DNA from: Actinomadura latina NBRC 106108
GTDB lineage: Bacteria > Actinomycetota > Actinomycetes > Streptosporangiales > Streptosporangiaceae
Assembly: GCF_001552195.1 (NCBI RefSeq)
Contig: NZ_BCQS01000005.1
Coordinates: 248,001 to 312,000, forward strand
Length of the DNA stretch: 64,000 nucleotides
Direction: 5' to 3'
In this document: positions 1 through 7,932 of the stretch, one piece after another
Position numbering within the stretch: position 1 is the stretch's first letter
Layout: each line of letters begins with the position of its first letter
Translations under genes and position numbers: made by a program
Notes under the pieces: model-generated
Databases searched by the model: none
The model's input: only the letters and a program-made list of their open reading frames with translations
Told to the model about the DNA's origin: nothing

Positions 1-1
1 G

Positions 2-1114
2 GCGGCGGCGCGGGCGGACGCGACCGTCGCGCTGGTGTCGGTGCCGGGCCCGCACGTGTTCCCCGAGGCGGCGGACGCCCTCGACGCCGGCCTCAACGTG
101 ATGATCTTCAGCGACAACGTGCCGCTCGCGCAGGAGATCACGCTGAAGGAGGCGGCGGCCCGGCGCGGCCTGATCGTGATGGGCCCGGACTGCGGGACGG
201 CGGTGATCGGCGGCGCGGGCCTCGGGTTCGCGAACGCGGTCCGCCCCGGGCCGGTCGGCGTCGTGGCGGCGTCGGGGACGGGCGCGCAGCAGCTGATGTG
301 CCTGCTGGACGCGGCGGGCGCCGGGGTGAGCCACGTGCTGGGCGTCGGCGGCCGGGACCTGTCGCCGCAGGTGAGCGGCCGGTCGGCGCTGTCCGCGCTC
401 GCGGCGCTGGACGCCGACCCGGGCACCGAGCTGATCGTGCTGGTGTCGAAGCCGCCCGCGCCGCAGGTGCTGGACCTGATCCGGGAGGCGGCGCGGCGGC
501 TGGACACGCCCGTGGTGTTCGCCCTGCCGACGCCCGGCGAGGACGACCTGACGCGGGCCGCGGAGAAGGTGCTGACGGCGCTCGGGCGGACCGTCCCGGA
601 GTGGCCGCGCTGGACGGCGGCGAGACGTCCGGCCCCGGTGGCCGGGCGGGCGCTGCGCGGGCTGTTCGCGGGCGGCACGCTGCGGGACGAGGCCGAGATG
701 ATCGCGCGGGAGGCGCTCGGCTGGGACCTGGAGGCGCGCGGCCACCGGTTCACCGACTTCGGCGACGACGCCTACACGCGGGGCCGCGCGCACCCGATGA
801 TCGACCCGACGCTGCGGCTGGAGGCGCTGCGCGCCGCGGCCGCCGACCCGGGCTGCGGCGTCCTGCTCCTGGACGTGGTGCTCGGCCACGGCGCCGAGCC
901 CGACCCGGCCGCCGCGCTCGCCCCGGCCCTCGCCGACGCGGTGAAGGACCGTCCGGACCTGGCCGTCGCCGTGTCGCTGTGCGGGACGCCGGCCGATCCG
1001 CAGGGCCGCGACCGGCAGGCCGCGGCGCTGTGCGAGGCCGGCGCCGACGTGTTCGCCTCGAACGCGCAGGCGGCCCGGCACGCCGTGCGGATGGTGGAAG
1101 GGGTGTCGGCGTGA
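2..1114 (+). CDS. fdrA: FdrA/AllF-like subunit of oxamate carbamoyltransferase (5'-truncated)
   Basis: The frame is open back to the window edge, so the N-terminus is missing; the first in-frame GTG at 35 is probably internal. The visible part carries the GPDCGTA motif, the GVVAASGTGAQQ stretch and the GVGGRDLS stretch typical of FdrA, a protein related to succinyl-CoA synthetase alpha. In E. coli, FdrA (AllF) works with a DUF1116 protein (AllG) and a DUF2877 protein (AllH) to convert oxalurate and phosphate into oxamate and carbamoyl phosphate at the end of anaerobic allantoin use. The DUF1116 gene follows with a GTGA overlap. No DUF2877 gene is visible, and it may lie upstream of the window. 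Family assignment is firm; the reaction is inferred from the pairing. Confidence 0.85.
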   Translation, partial: AAARADATVALVSVPGPHVFPEAADALDAGLNVMIFSDNVPLAQEITLKEAAARRGLIVMGPDCGTAVIGGAGLGFANAVRPGPVGVVAASGTGAQQLMCLLDAAGAGVSHVLGVGGRDLSPQVSGRSALSALAALDADPGTELIVLVSKPPAPQVLDLIREAARRLDTPVVFALPTPGEDDLTRAAEKVLTALGRTVPEWPRWTAARRPAPVAGRALRGLFAGGTLRDEAEMIAREALGWDLEARGHRFTDFGDDAYTRGRAHPMIDPTLRLEALRAAAADPGCGVLLLDVVLGHGAEPDPAAALAPALADAVKDRPDLAVAVSLCGTPADPQGRDRQAAALCEAGADVFASNAQAARHAVRMVEGVSA

Positions 1115-2517
1115 CCGATCAGCGGCTGGGCGGGCTGCTCTCCCGCGACCCCCGGGTGGTCACCGCGGGCGTCGAGGTGCTGGCCGAGGCCCTCGCCGAG
1201 CAGGCCGTCCCGGTGGAGGCGGTCGACTGGCGGCCCCCGCCGGCCGGGACGGAGGCGGCGCTCGCGGCGGTCCTCGGCGACCCCGGTCACGCCGAGGCCA
1301 ACGCCCGCGCCGTGCGGCGCATGGTGACGGCCCGTCCGCACCTGGTGGACGTGCGGCCTGCGCGGGACGTCCTCGGCCTGGAGCCCGGGACGTTCCTGCA
1401 CGCGGGCCCGCCGCTGGAGTGGGACCGGGCGTCCGGCCCGATGCGGGGCGCGCTCATCGGCGCGATGCTCCTCGAAGGGCTCGCCGAGACGCCGCTCGGC
1501 GCGCGGCACGCGCTGGAACGCGGCACGGCCACCTTGGAACCGTGCCACCACCACGGGACGGTCGGGCCGATGGCGGGCGTGGTCAGCCCGTCCATGTGGA
1601 TGTTCGTGGTCGAGGACGCCGAGCACGGCGGAACCGCGTACTGCTCGCTCAACGAGGGGCTCGGGAAGGTCCTGCGGTACGGGGCGTACGGGCCGGAGGT
1701 CATCGAGCGGCTGACGTGGATGGGCGAGGTCCTCGGCCCCGCGCTGCGGGCGGCGGTCCGGCGGCACGGCCCGCTCGACCTGATGTCGGTCATCGCGCAG
1801 GCGCTGCAGATGGGCGACGAGCTGCACAACCGGAACCGGGCCGCGACGTCGCTGCTGCTGCGCGAGCTGGCGCCCGACCTCGCCGCCGCCGAGGAGGTCC
1901 CCCGCGCCCAGGCCGCCGAGGCGCTGCGGTTCGCGGCGGGCAACGACCACTTCTTCCTGAACGCGGGGATGGCGGCGGCGAAGGCGTGCGCGGACGCGGC
2001 CCGCGACGTTCCCGGGTCGAGCCTGGTCGTGGCGATGGCCCGCAACGGCACCGACTTCGGCATCCAGGTGTCGGGCACGGGCGGCCGCTGGTTCACCGCG
2101 CCCGCCGGCGTCCCGGACGGCCTCTACCTGGGCGGCTACGGCCCGGACGACGCCAACCCCGACATCGGCGACTCGGCGATCACCGAGACGGCCGGGACGG
2201 GCGGGTTCGCGCTCGCCGCCGCGCCCGCGATCGTCCGGTTCGTCGGCGGCGAGGTCCCGGACGCGGTCGCCGCCACCCAGCGCATGTACGAGATCACGCT
2301 GGCCGAGCATCCGGCGCTGCAGATCCCGCTGCTGTCGTTCCGGGGCACGCCGGTCGGCGTCGACGCCACCCGCGTCGTCCGCACCGGGATCCTGCCCGTC
2401 ATCGACACCGGCATCGCGGGCCGGGAGGCCGGTACCGGCCAGGTCGGCGCGGGGCTCGTCGAGCCGCCGGCGGCCGTGTTCACCGCCGCCCTGCACGCCC
2501 TCGCGGAGATCGCGTAG
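1111..2517 (+). CDS. DUF1116 family protein, AllG/YlbE-like oxamate carbamoyltransferase subunit
   Basis: The 468-residue protein starts at a GTG whose last bases overlap the fdrA stop (GTGA), so the two are translationally coupled. The His-rich segment CHHHGTVGPMAG near residue 145 and the later NDHFFLNAGMAAAK and ARNGTDFGIQVSGTG stretches are typical of DUF1116. In E. coli the homologue is one of three subunits of oxamate carbamoyltransferase, which releases carbamoyl phosphate for ATP synthesis. Here it probably forms a complex with the preceding FdrA-like protein. A longer open frame upstream of 1111 is only the antisense-like shadow inside fdrA. The family is clear, and the substrate is inferred from the gene pair. 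Confidence 0.85.
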   Translation: MTDQRLGGLLSRDPRVVTAGVEVLAEALAEQAVPVEAVDWRPPPAGTEAALAAVLGDPGHAEANARAVRRMVTARPHLVDVRPARDVLGLEPGTFLHAGPPLEWDRASGPMRGALIGAMLLEGLAETPLGARHALERGTATLEPCHHHGTVGPMAGVVSPSMWMFVVEDAEHGGTAYCSLNEGLGKVLRYGAYGPEVIERLTWMGEVLGPALRAAVRRHGPLDLMSVIAQALQMGDELHNRNRAATSLLLRELAPDLAAAEEVPRAQAAEALRFAAGNDHFFLNAGMAAAKACADAARDVPGSSLVVAMARNGTDFGIQVSGTGGRWFTAPAGVPDGLYLGGYGPDDANPDIGDSAITETAGTGGFALAAAPAIVRFVGGEVPDAVAATQRMYEITLAEHPALQIPLLSFRGTPVGVDATRVVRTGILPVIDTGIAGREAGTGQVGAGLVEPPAAVFTAALHALAEIA

Positions 2518-2546
2518 GGGCCGCGGCAAGGGGTACCGTCCCGGAC

Positions 2547-3455
2547 ATGAGCGAGTCGATCACCGGGGAGCAGTACGCCCTCAGCGCCGGGCCGTACCAG
2601 GCCGTCATCACCGAGTCGGGCGCCAGCCTGCGCGAGCTGACCCGCGAGGGACGGCCGCTGGTGCTGTCGCACGGCGCGGACGAGCCGGCCCCGGCCGCGT
2701 TCGGGCACCTGCTGATCCCGTGGCCGAACCGCGTCGACCGCGGCCGCTACTCCTACGGCGGCGCCGAGCACCAGCTGGACGTGTCCGAGCCCGCGAAGGA
2801 CTGCGCGATCCACGGCCTCGTCCGGTGGGCGTCGTGGCAGGTCGCCGAGCACGAGCCGGACCGGGTGCGGCTCACCCACCGCCTCCTCGCGACGGGCGGC
2901 TACCCGTTCCGCCTCGACCTGGAGGCCGAGTACTCCCTCGACGCGTCCGAGGGTCTCCGCGTGCGGATGACCGTCCGCAACCCGGGGACGAAGACGGCGC
3001 CGTACGGGCACGGCGCGCACCCGTACCTGACGGTCGGCGAACCCATCGACGGCTGCACGGTCCACCTGCTCGCCGACCGGTACATCCCGGTGAACGACCG
3101 GATGGTCCCGTGCGGGCCGTCCGAGGACGTCACGGGTACCAGGTACGACCTGCGCACGGGCCCGGTGCTCGGCGACCGGCGGATCGACAACGCGTTCGCC
3201 GACCTGAACCGCGACGGCGACGGCCGCGTCTGTGTGATCCTCTCCGGCGGCGGCCGGACGGTCCGCCTCTGGGCCGACGAGTCGCACCCGTGGATGGAGA
3301 TCTACACCGCCGACAACACTCCCGACCCCCGCGAGGGCCTCGGCGTCGAACCCATGACGTGCCCGCCGAACGCCTTCGTCTCCGGCGACGGCCTCGTCCA
3401 CCTGGAGCCGGGCGCCGAGTTCACCGGCACGTGGGGCATCGTCGAGGACGCCTGA
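2547..3455 (+). CDS. aldose 1-epimerase family protein
   Basis: This 302-residue cytosolic protein belongs to the galactose mutarotase-like family, which interconverts alpha and beta anomers of sugars. The sequence shows the expected catalytic set: a His in HGLVRW near residue 89, a His in the AHPYL motif near residue 158 and the catalytic Glu in GVEPMTCPPNAF near residue 268. The ATG at 2547 is 29 bases after the DUF1116 stop and begins where family homology begins. No signal peptide is visible. The sugar substrate cannot be told from sequence. It may be co-transcribed with the preceding pair, but a functional link is not evident. Confidence 0.85.
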   Translation: MSESITGEQYALSAGPYQAVITESGASLRELTREGRPLVLSHGADEPAPAAFGHLLIPWPNRVDRGRYSYGGAEHQLDVSEPAKDCAIHGLVRWASWQVAEHEPDRVRLTHRLLATGGYPFRLDLEAEYSLDASEGLRVRMTVRNPGTKTAPYGHGAHPYLTVGEPIDGCTVHLLADRYIPVNDRMVPCGPSEDVTGTRYDLRTGPVLGDRRIDNAFADLNRDGDGRVCVILSGGGRTVRLWADESHPWMEIYTADNTPDPREGLGVEPMTCPPNAFVSGDGLVHLEPGAEFTGTWGIVEDA

Positions 3456-3510
3456 TCCGGACCGTCCCGATGTGTTCCCCGGCGGGCGGCGGTTGGGGGA
3501 TCATTGCGGG

Positions 3511-4731
3511 GTGAACCTCAGTGTGTCCTCGTTCGACGACCTGTCCGCGCGCATCGCCGCCGCCCGCGACGCGCACGGCGAGCGCTTCCCCGGCGGCGCG
3601 GAGGGCCGGCAGCCGGTGCACACCGTGTACGTGCCGGCCGACCGGTTCTCCCGCTCGACGCCCGCCGACTTCGGCGCCGAGGCGCTGCGGCTGCTGAACA
3701 CGCACACGCCGGGCGCCGGGTCGTTCGGCGCCGCGTTCGGGCTCGATCCCGAGCTGGCCGAGCCCGTGCGCGAGCGGGTCGCGGCGAAGCTCGCGAACGA
3801 GCCGGTCGAGGACGTCCGGATCGACTTCGAGGACGGCTACGGCGTCCGCGACGACGCCGAGGAGGACGCGCACGTCGAGCAGGTCGTCGACGCCGTCGCC
3901 GCCGCGTACCAGGTCAAGGGCCTGCCCCACTACTGGGGGGTGCGGGTGAAGTCGTTCGCCGACGGCGGGCACGAGCGGGCGATGCGGACGCTCGACGGGT
4001 TCCTGACCTCGCTGCGCGACCGGCTCGGCCGGCTGCCGGGCGGGTTCACGATCACCTTCCCGAAGGTGCTGACGGCCGAGCACGTCCGGCTGTTCACCGA
4101 GTTCCTGGACCGGCTGGAGACCTCGCTCGGGCTGCCGCAGGGCATCCTGCGGTTCGAGATCCAGGTCGAGACGCCGCAGTCGCTCATCGACCACGCGGAG
4201 GAGCGCGTCGGGCTCGGCCCGCTGGTCGCCGCGGCGCAGGGCCGCGTCACCGCCGCCCACTTCGGCGTGTTCGACTACACCGCCGCGCTGGGACTGCCGC
4301 CGCACGAGCAGCGGCTCGACCATCCGGCGTGCGACTTCGCCCGGCACCTCATGCAGGTGTCGCTCGCCGGCACCGGCGTGCGGCTGTCGGACGGCTCCAC
4401 CAACGTCATCCCGCGCAACGACGGCCCGGACGAGGTCAACGCGGCGTGGGCGGTGCACGCGGCGCACGTCCGGCACTCGCTGACGCACGGCTTCTACCAG
4501 GGCTGGGACCTGCACCCCGCGCACCTGCCGAGCCGGTACGCCGCCGTGTACGCGTTCCACCTGACCGGCGTCGACGACGTCATCGGACGCGTCCGGGCCT
4601 GGCACGAGCAGGCGGCGGGCAGCGCGAGCGGCTTCCTGGACGAGCCCGCCACCATCAAGGCGCTCACCGCCCGGCTGCGCCGCGCGGTCGACTGCGGCGC
4701 CCTGGACGAGAGCGTCCTCCCCGTGTCCTAG
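3511..4731 (+). CDS. DUF6986 family protein, HpcH/HpaI aldolase-like
   Basis: The 406-residue protein resembles the CitE/HpcH/HpaI aldolase superfamily (TIM barrel with acidic metal ligands). The acidic RIDFEDGYG motif near residue 103 and RFEIQVETPQSL near residue 214 supply the Asp/Glu residues expected to hold Mg2+. Members of this actinobacterial family often sit near allantoin or glyoxylate genes, which fits the fdrA/DUF1116 pair upstream. The GTG at 3511 is chosen because homology starts just after it, although no strong ribosome binding site is visible. The stop at 4729-4731 overlaps the stop of the convergent next gene by three bases. The substrate is unknown. Confidence 0.75.
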   Translation: MNLSVSSFDDLSARIAAARDAHGERFPGGAEGRQPVHTVYVPADRFSRSTPADFGAEALRLLNTHTPGAGSFGAAFGLDPELAEPVRERVAAKLANEPVEDVRIDFEDGYGVRDDAEEDAHVEQVVDAVAAAYQVKGLPHYWGVRVKSFADGGHERAMRTLDGFLTSLRDRLGRLPGGFTITFPKVLTAEHVRLFTEFLDRLETSLGLPQGILRFEIQVETPQSLIDHAEERVGLGPLVAAAQGRVTAAHFGVFDYTAALGLPPHEQRLDHPACDFARHLMQVSLAGTGVRLSDGSTNVIPRNDGPDEVNAAWAVHAAHVRHSLTHGFYQGWDLHPAHLPSRYAAVYAFHLTGVDDVIGRVRAWHEQAAGSASGFLDEPATIKALTARLRRAVDCGALDESVLPVS

Positions 4732-5591
4732 CCCCGCTGCCGACCGCTCCGCCAGAGCGGGACGACCACGTCGAGGACGGCGCCGAGCTGCTCCTCCTCG
4801 TAAGCGAAGTGCGCGTCCAGGTCGGCGGTCATCGTGTCGAGTTCCGCGCGGACGCGGTCCGGGTCGCGGGAGCCGGCGTCGTCCAGCAGGGCTTGGATCT
4901 TCCGCCGGTTCGCGGTGACGGCCGTGTGCTCGCGGCGCAGCCTGGCGATGACCGGGGCGAGGCCGGGGAACTGGGCCTCCAGGCGGGGGAAGGCGCGTCC
5001 CTCCTCGTTGTCGTGGTGCTCGCCGAGGACGCCGCAGACCGAGACGCAGTGTTCGCGGAGCTGGCGCGCCAGGCCGGGAACGTCGCGGCGCCCGTCGTCC
5101 AAGGCGTCGGCGTCGGCGCGGAGGTCCGCGAGGCGGGCCCGCAGGTCGTTGTGGATCCGGGCGAGTTCGGTGCCGGCTCCGTCGGGGAGCCCGCGGTGGA
5201 CGGCGACGACCGGGATGACGCGCGCGGTCTGCAGCTGGTACTCGGCGAAGACGGGGATGGCCTCGCTGCGCAGCGCGTACAGCCGGTCGCGCTCGTCGCC
5301 TTCGATGGGGACCGCGACGCCGTCGAAGGTCTCGGTGCCGAGTTCGACGGTGACGCGGGGGTCGGCGCGGATGTTGTGGTACCAGGCCGGGTCGTGCGGC
5401 AGGCCGGCGTTGGAGGCGAACACGAGCAGCCGGTCGCCGTCCGGCATGCAGCCGAGGGGCGTGGTGTGCGGCCTGCCGGTCCTGGCGCCGGTGCTGGTGA
5501 GGATGAGCAGGTCCGCGCCCTCGAAGCGGCCGCCGACCCGGCCGGCGTTCGCGCGGAACTCCTCGATGACCTGCCGGTTCCAGTCGCTCAT
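4728..5591 (-). CDS. fusion of deazaflavin (F420)-dependent nitroreductase-like domain and hemerythrin HHE domain
   Basis: The 287-residue protein has two parts. Residues about 5-130 match the Ddn/DUF385 split-barrel family (STGARTGRPHTTPL at 33-46, then the PAWYHNIRADPRVTVE stretch), which usually binds F420H2. Residues about 145-285 form a helical HHE cation-binding domain with spaced metal ligands (IHNDLRARL, LGEHHDNEE, LRREHTAV, AHFAYEEEQ) expected to hold a di-iron centre. Together they suggest a redox or oxygen/NO-responsive enzyme, but the reaction is not known. It is divergent from a marR gene, and the palindrome between them suggests repression by that protein. It ends by overlapping the stop of the upstream convergent gene. 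Confidence 0.85.
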   Translation of the reverse strand: MSDWNRQVIEEFRANAGRVGGRFEGADLLILTSTGARTGRPHTTPLGCMPDGDRLLVFASNAGLPHDPAWYHNIRADPRVTVELGTETFDGVAVPIEGDERDRLYALRSEAIPVFAEYQLQTARVIPVVAVHRGLPDGAGTELARIHNDLRARLADLRADADALDDGRRDVPGLARQLREHCVSVCGVLGEHHDNEEGRAFPRLEAQFPGLAPVIARLRREHTAVTANRRKIQALLDDAGSRDPDRVRAELDTMTADLDAHFAYEEEQLGAVLDVVVPLWRSGRQRG

Positions 5592-5626
5592 CGGAGCCGT
5601 CTCCTATCCTGGACGCGATCGGATCA

Positions 5627-5643
5627 TTTGCTTTGGAAGCAAA
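5627..5643. promoter_or_regulatory. palindromic operator between the flavin/hemerythrin gene and marR
   Basis: A perfect inverted repeat TTTGCTT-TGG-AAGCAAA lies in the 73-bp divergent intergenic region. The core TTTGGAAGCA is repeated directly 17 bp later at 5649-5658, just before the marR ribosome binding site. Divergent MarR regulators usually bind such palindromes to repress both genes. The binding itself is inferred. Confidence 0.6.
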
Positions 5644-5664
5644 GCTATTTTGGAAGCAGAGGCA

Positions 5665-6138
5665 ATGTCAACCGATGAGAGCGCCGGTCCGGACGTCGAC
5701 GACGGCATCCGGACGATGCTGCTGCTGATGCCGCGGCTCGTCTCCGCCGCCAAGAAGATCAGGGTGCCGGCCGAGCTGGCGTCCTTCGACCTCGCGCCGC
5801 GGCACCTGTCACTGCTGGCCTACCTGCTGTTCGACGGGCCGATGACCGTGAACGCGCTGGCCGGACGGCTGGAGGTGGCGCCCGCGACGGTCAGCCTGAT
5901 GGTCGGCGACCTCAGCCGGCAGGGCATCCTCGAACGCCGCGAGGACCCCGGCGACCGGCGCCGCACGATCGTCAGCGTCGCCGAGCGGCACCTGCCCGCG
6001 ATCAACGGCTGGCTCGGCCAGGGCGCCGGCGCCTGGCGCACCGCCCTGGAGCCGCTCACCGCGGCGCAGCGGAAGCTGTTCATCGACACGCTGCTGGCCT
6101 ACGAACGCGCCGTCACCGAGGCCCGCGCCGCCCGCTGA
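5665..6138 (+). CDS. MarR family transcriptional regulator
   Basis: This 157-residue protein has the winged helix-turn-helix of MarR proteins. MTVNALAGRLEVAPATVS forms the helix-turn-helix near residues 54-72, followed by MVGDLSRQGILERRED and the wing with DPGDRRRTIVS. The start ATG at 5665 follows an AGAGG ribosome binding site; the frame is open upstream but homology is not. It is divergent from the flavin/hemerythrin fusion gene and probably represses that gene and itself from the palindrome at 5627. The inducing ligand is unknown. Confidence 0.88.
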   Translation: MSTDESAGPDVDDGIRTMLLLMPRLVSAAKKIRVPAELASFDLAPRHLSLLAYLLFDGPMTVNALAGRLEVAPATVSLMVGDLSRQGILERREDPGDRRRTIVSVAERHLPAINGWLGQGAGAWRTALEPLTAAQRKLFIDTLLAYERAVTEARAAR

Positions 6139-6176
6139 CACCCCGCACGCCCTTGACCGCGAACGCGGGTCAGCGA

Positions 6177-6767
6177 TCAGCGGTCGCGGCGGTTGAAGGC
6201 GTCGAGGTCGCCGGGGGTGTCGATGTCGTCGGGGGCCGCCACGTCGCCGCACGGAACGGGTGTGACCAAGCCGGAGTGGGCGCGCAGGTAGCCGCGCGCG
6301 CCCTGGTCGCCGACCGCTGCGGCGGCGACGCCCGCGAAGTGCTCGGCGCGCAGCAGGACGGGGTTGCGGCGCTCTCCCCCGTAGGTCGCGACGGCGATCG
6401 TCGCGCCCGCCTCGTAGGCGGCGATCAGGCGTCCGACGGCGGCCGGGGTGATGAGGGGCTGGTCGACGAGGGCGATCACCACGGCGGGGCAGGCGGGCGG
6501 CAGCGCGGCGAGGCCGGCGCGCAGCGAGGAGCCCATGCCGTCCCGCCAGCCGGGGTTGGGGACGACGACCGCGCCGATGACCTCGATTTGGGCCGCGCCC
6601 GCCACCACCAGGACCGGAGAGCAGCCGCCGTCCCGCAGCGTCCGGACGCCCCGGTCGACGAGGCGTTCGCCGTCCAGCTCCAGGGTGGCCTTGGGACGCC
6701 CGAGCCGGCTGCCCTCCCCCGCCGCGAGCAGCAGGCCGGCCGGGGACTCCGCACCGTGCAACGTCAT
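6177..6767 (-). CDS. MobA/MocA-like nucleotidyltransferase
   Basis: This 196-residue protein carries the NTP-transferase signature GLLLAAGEGSRLGRPK at its N-terminus and the metal-binding LVDQPLITP motif in the middle. MobA and MocA enzymes attach GMP or CMP to molybdopterin to give the dinucleotide cofactor. The setting, last gene of an operon with moxR-like, VWA and xdhC genes, favours cytosine transfer for a xanthine dehydrogenase/CO dehydrogenase-type hydroxylase. The ATG at 6767 matches the start of homology; the 54 extra upstream codons are not conserved in appearance. Whether GTP or CTP is used cannot be decided here. Confidence 0.8.
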   Translation of the reverse strand: MTLHGAESPAGLLLAAGEGSRLGRPKATLELDGERLVDRGVRTLRDGGCSPVLVVAGAAQIEVIGAVVVPNPGWRDGMGSSLRAGLAALPPACPAVVIALVDQPLITPAAVGRLIAAYEAGATIAVATYGGERRNPVLLRAEHFAGVAAAAVGDQGARGYLRAHSGLVTPVPCGDVAAPDDIDTPGDLDAFNRRDR

Positions 6768-6807
6768 CCCGCGAGGGTAGTGCGGACGGGCGCGCCGGTG
6801 TGGAAGG

Positions 6808-7932
6808 TCAGGGCGCGTCGGCGTGGATCTTGCCGCTGGTGTCGGTGAGCGGCCGTCCCGAACCGCCCCAGCGGAGCTGGACGAGTTCCGCCGCGATCGA
6901 CACCGCCGTCTCCTCCGGTGTCCGGGCACCGAGGTCGAGGCCGATCGGGGAGCGCAGCCGCCCGAGCTCGGCGTCGCTCAGGCCCGCATCGCGGAGCCGG
7001 GCGAGCCGGTCGTCGTGGGTGCGGCGCGACCCCATCGCGCCGATGTAGCCGGCGTCCGTGCGGAGCGCCACCTCCAGGAGCGGCACGTCGAACTTGGGGT
7101 CGTGGGTCAGGACGCAGATGGCGGTGCGCTCGTCGATGCCGGTGCGCGCCTCCTCCAGGAACTTGTGCGGCCACTTCACCACGACCTCGTCGGCCTCGGG
7201 GAACCGCTTGGGCGTCGCGAACACCGGCCGCGCGTCGCAGACCGTGACGTTGTAGCCGAGGAACTTGCCGACGCGGGCGACGGCCGCCGCGAAGTCGATC
7301 GCGCCGAACACCAGCAGCTTCGGCGGCGGGGCGAAGGAGTGGACGAAGACGGTCAGGTCGTCCAGCCGCCGCTCCCCCTCGGGGCCGTAGTGGCGCTGGC
7401 CGGTGATGCCCTGCGCGAGCATGCCGCGCGCGTCGTCGTCCACGGCGGCGTCGAGGCGTTCCGCGTGCGGCTCGCCCGGCGCGAGAGAGCCGGAGGCGCG
7501 GCCGGCCCAGACGACGCGGCGGGCGCCGATGCGGCCGGGGCCGGCGACGACGGTCGCGACCGCGACCGGCTCGTGCCGCTCGATCGCCTCCGCGACCTCG
7601 GTGAACTCGGGGAACGTGGCGGGGCCGACGGGCTCCACCAGCACGTCCAGGATCCCGCCGCAGGTGAGGCCGACGGCGAACGCGTCGTCGTCGGTCACCC
7701 CGTACCGCTGGACGACCGGCTCGCCCGTCGCCAGCACCGACTGCGCAAGCTCGTAGACGGCGCCCTCCACGCAGCCGCCGGACACGCTGCCCGCCACCTC
7801 CCCGGCGGGCGACACCGCCATCGCCGCCCCCGGCGGGCGCGGCGCGCTGCGGAAGGTGTGCACCACGGTCGCGAGCCCGAAGGTCTCCCCGGACGCGTAC
7901 CAGCCGGCGATGTCGTCGAGCACGTCACGCAT
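6808..7932 (-). CDS. xdhC: XdhC/CoxF family molybdenum cofactor insertion protein
   Basis: The 374-residue protein has the two expected parts of XdhC proteins: an N-terminal XdhC/CoxI domain with GSVSGGCVEGAV near residues 48-60, and a C-terminal Rossmann-like domain with LVFGAIDFAAAVARVG and VCDARPVFATPKRFP. XdhC binds sulfurated molybdopterin and delivers it to xanthine dehydrogenase-like apoenzymes. Its ATG lies 8 bp inside the end of the VWA gene, so the two are coupled. No molybdenum hydroxylase structural genes are present in the window, so its client enzyme is encoded elsewhere. Confidence 0.88.
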   Translation of the reverse strand: MRDVLDDIAGWYASGETFGLATVVHTFRSAPRPPGAAMAVSPAGEVAGSVSGGCVEGAVYELAQSVLATGEPVVQRYGVTDDDAFAVGLTCGGILDVLVEPVGPATFPEFTEVAEAIERHEPVAVATVVAGPGRIGARRVVWAGRASGSLAPGEPHAERLDAAVDDDARGMLAQGITGQRHYGPEGERRLDDLTVFVHSFAPPPKLLVFGAIDFAAAVARVGKFLGYNVTVCDARPVFATPKRFPEADEVVVKWPHKFLEEARTGIDERTAICVLTHDPKFDVPLLEVALRTDAGYIGAMGSRRTHDDRLARLRDAGLSDAELGRLRSPIGLDLGARTPEETAVSIAAELVQLRWGGSGRPLTDTSGKIHADAP

